Below, piece by piece: positions 63,303-64,000 of a DNA stretch of 64,000 bases. The notes below the pieces were generated by a model. It was not told where the DNA came from, did not search any database, and saw only the letters and a list, made by a program, of their open reading frames with translations. The translations under genes were made by a program, and so were the position numbers. Origin of the DNA: Streptomyces sp. SCSIO 75703 (GTDB lineage Bacteria > Actinomycetota > Actinomycetes > Streptomycetales > Streptomycetaceae); contig NZ_CP144555.1 in NCBI RefSeq assembly GCF_036607905.1, positions 744,001-808,000 of the forward strand, read 5' to 3'. Positions within the stretch are counted from its first letter, which is position 1, and every line of letters starts with the position of its first letter.

Positions 63303-63502
63303 GGACGGGCTCCTTCGGGCGACGGCCGTGGGGCGCGGTCCTCGCGCCCCACGCCATCACAGCCCGCCCCGGCGTCCGGCGCCCGTCACCGTGCGCCGTT
63401 GGCGGGACCCGTCCGGCCGAGCGGGTGACATCCGGCCCGGGGGCGGTTTGGGCGGGGGCGGGCGGTGCGGCGGCCGGGGCCGGGTGGCGGGCGTACGGCC
63501 CG

Positions 63503-64000
63503 TCAGGCCGCCGGGTCGCGGAGGACCTGGTCCCGGACGCGGTGGCAGGAGCGGGTGATCAGGCGGGAGACGTGCATCTGGGAGATGCCGAACCGCTCGG
63601 CGATGCGACTCTGGGTCATGTCGTCGAAGAAGCGCAGGTAGAGGATGGCGCGTTCGCGCTCCGGCAGGGCGGCCAGCCGGTCCCGGACGGCCTCGCGGTC
63701 GACGACCGTGTCCAGCGCCGGGTCGGGCGCGCCGAGGGCGTCGGCGAGCGAGGAGCCGTCCTCGGTGCCGGGCGGCCCGGCGTCCAGGGAGAGGGCGGTG
63801 AGGTTCTCCAGGGCCTCCAGCCCGGCGCGGACGTCGTCCTCGCCGAGCCCGGTGTGCTCGGCCAGTTCGGGGACGGTGGGCCGGCGGCCCGCGTCGCTCT
63901 GGGCGAGGTCGTGGAGCGCGTTGCGGACCTGCCGGCGCAGTTCCTGGGCGCGGCGCGGTACGTGCAGGGTCCACAGGTGGTCGCGGAAGTGGCGCTTGAT
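63503..64000 (-). CDS. SigB/SigF-family RNA polymerase sigma factor, 5' part beyond the window
   Basis: The visible 165 residues are the C-terminal part of a group 3 sigma factor of the SigB/F/G type. The end of region 2 and region 3 read IKRHFRDHLWTLHVPRRAQE, RRPTVPELAEHTGLGEDDVR and AGLEALENLTALSLDA. Region 4 is RDRLAALPERERAILYLRFF, DDMTQSRIAERFGISQMHVS and RLITRSCHRVRDQVL. These sigmas direct stress and sporulation genes and are usually held by anti-sigma factors. The start codon lies upstream (beyond 64000). Downstream on its strand is a 200-base gap before the secreted protein gene. Confidence 0.92.
   Translation of the reverse strand: MKRHFRDHLWTLHVPRRAQELRRQVRNALHDLAQSDAGRRPTVPELAEHTGLGEDDVRAGLEALENLTALSLDAGPPGTEDGSSLADALGAPDPALDTVVDREAVRDRLAALPERERAILYLRFFDDMTQSRIAERFGISQMHVSRLITRSCHRVRDQVLRDPAA

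Overview
The window is 64 kb of very GC-rich DNA with strong third-position GC bias, many GTG and a few TTG starts, DmdR1/IdeR-type iron boxes, CebR-type cellulose boxes, XRE/DUF5753 and ROK regulators and a SigB/F-type sigma factor. This points to a Streptomyces (or very close actinomycete) chromosome. No ribosomal operon, CRISPR array, prophage or large NRPS/PKS cluster is visible. The dense antisense open frames are GC shadows of the real genes.

Left part (1-10.5 kb): the end of an MFS exporter gene, a methyltransferase, and a four-gene ferric-siderophore uptake system (two FecCD permeases, an ATPase and a lipoprotein receptor) with two iron boxes. This system lies between two decayed remnants of the same IS5-type element; the left remnant is an internally deleted 387-bp copy with perfect 14-bp ends. 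Then come tRNA-Leu(GAG), a half-length SucC-like protein and an OxlT-like (oxalate/formate antiporter family) transporter.

Central part (10.5-31.2 kb, all on the minus strand): a large sugar/cyclitol locus. A ROK repressor precedes a ribose-type ABC importer, a Gfo/Idh/MocA dehydrogenase, a TIM-barrel isomerase, a secreted PQQ-type sugar dehydrogenase (PKD plus CBM6-like) and a secreted ThuA/DUF1080 protein. After a strong terminator comes a seven-gene, overlapping-start operon that is recognisably an ebo cluster (EboA, EboB, EboC, EboE, EboF). The usual EboD cyclase position is taken by an inositol-3-phosphate-synthase-like protein, and there is an extra TIM-barrel isomerase. This is the most interesting system in the window; its product is unknown.

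31.4-38.3 kb: a GntR/FCD regulator, a stand-alone FabH-like ketosynthase, a second OFA transporter with an overlapping 47-residue membrane partner, FdhD, a bile-acid:sodium-type symporter and a divergent LysR regulator. Related inverted motifs upstream of both OFA transporters and of gntR suggest a small regulon.

38.8-48.4 kb: acyl-CoA ligase, aldo/keto reductase, a methyltransferase with a His-rich head, and a divergent cellulase pair (GH6 and GH48, both with CBM2) with two CebR boxes between them. 48.8-64 kb: small stress and regulatory genes, PCD, two XRE regulators, a collapsed narGHJI operon in which only narJ survives, OsmC, a membrane phosphodiesterase, two metallo-beta-lactamase-fold hydrolases, DedA, an aminotransferase-fold protein without a single lysine, a secreted Pro/Ala-rich protein and the 3' part of a sigma factor gene.
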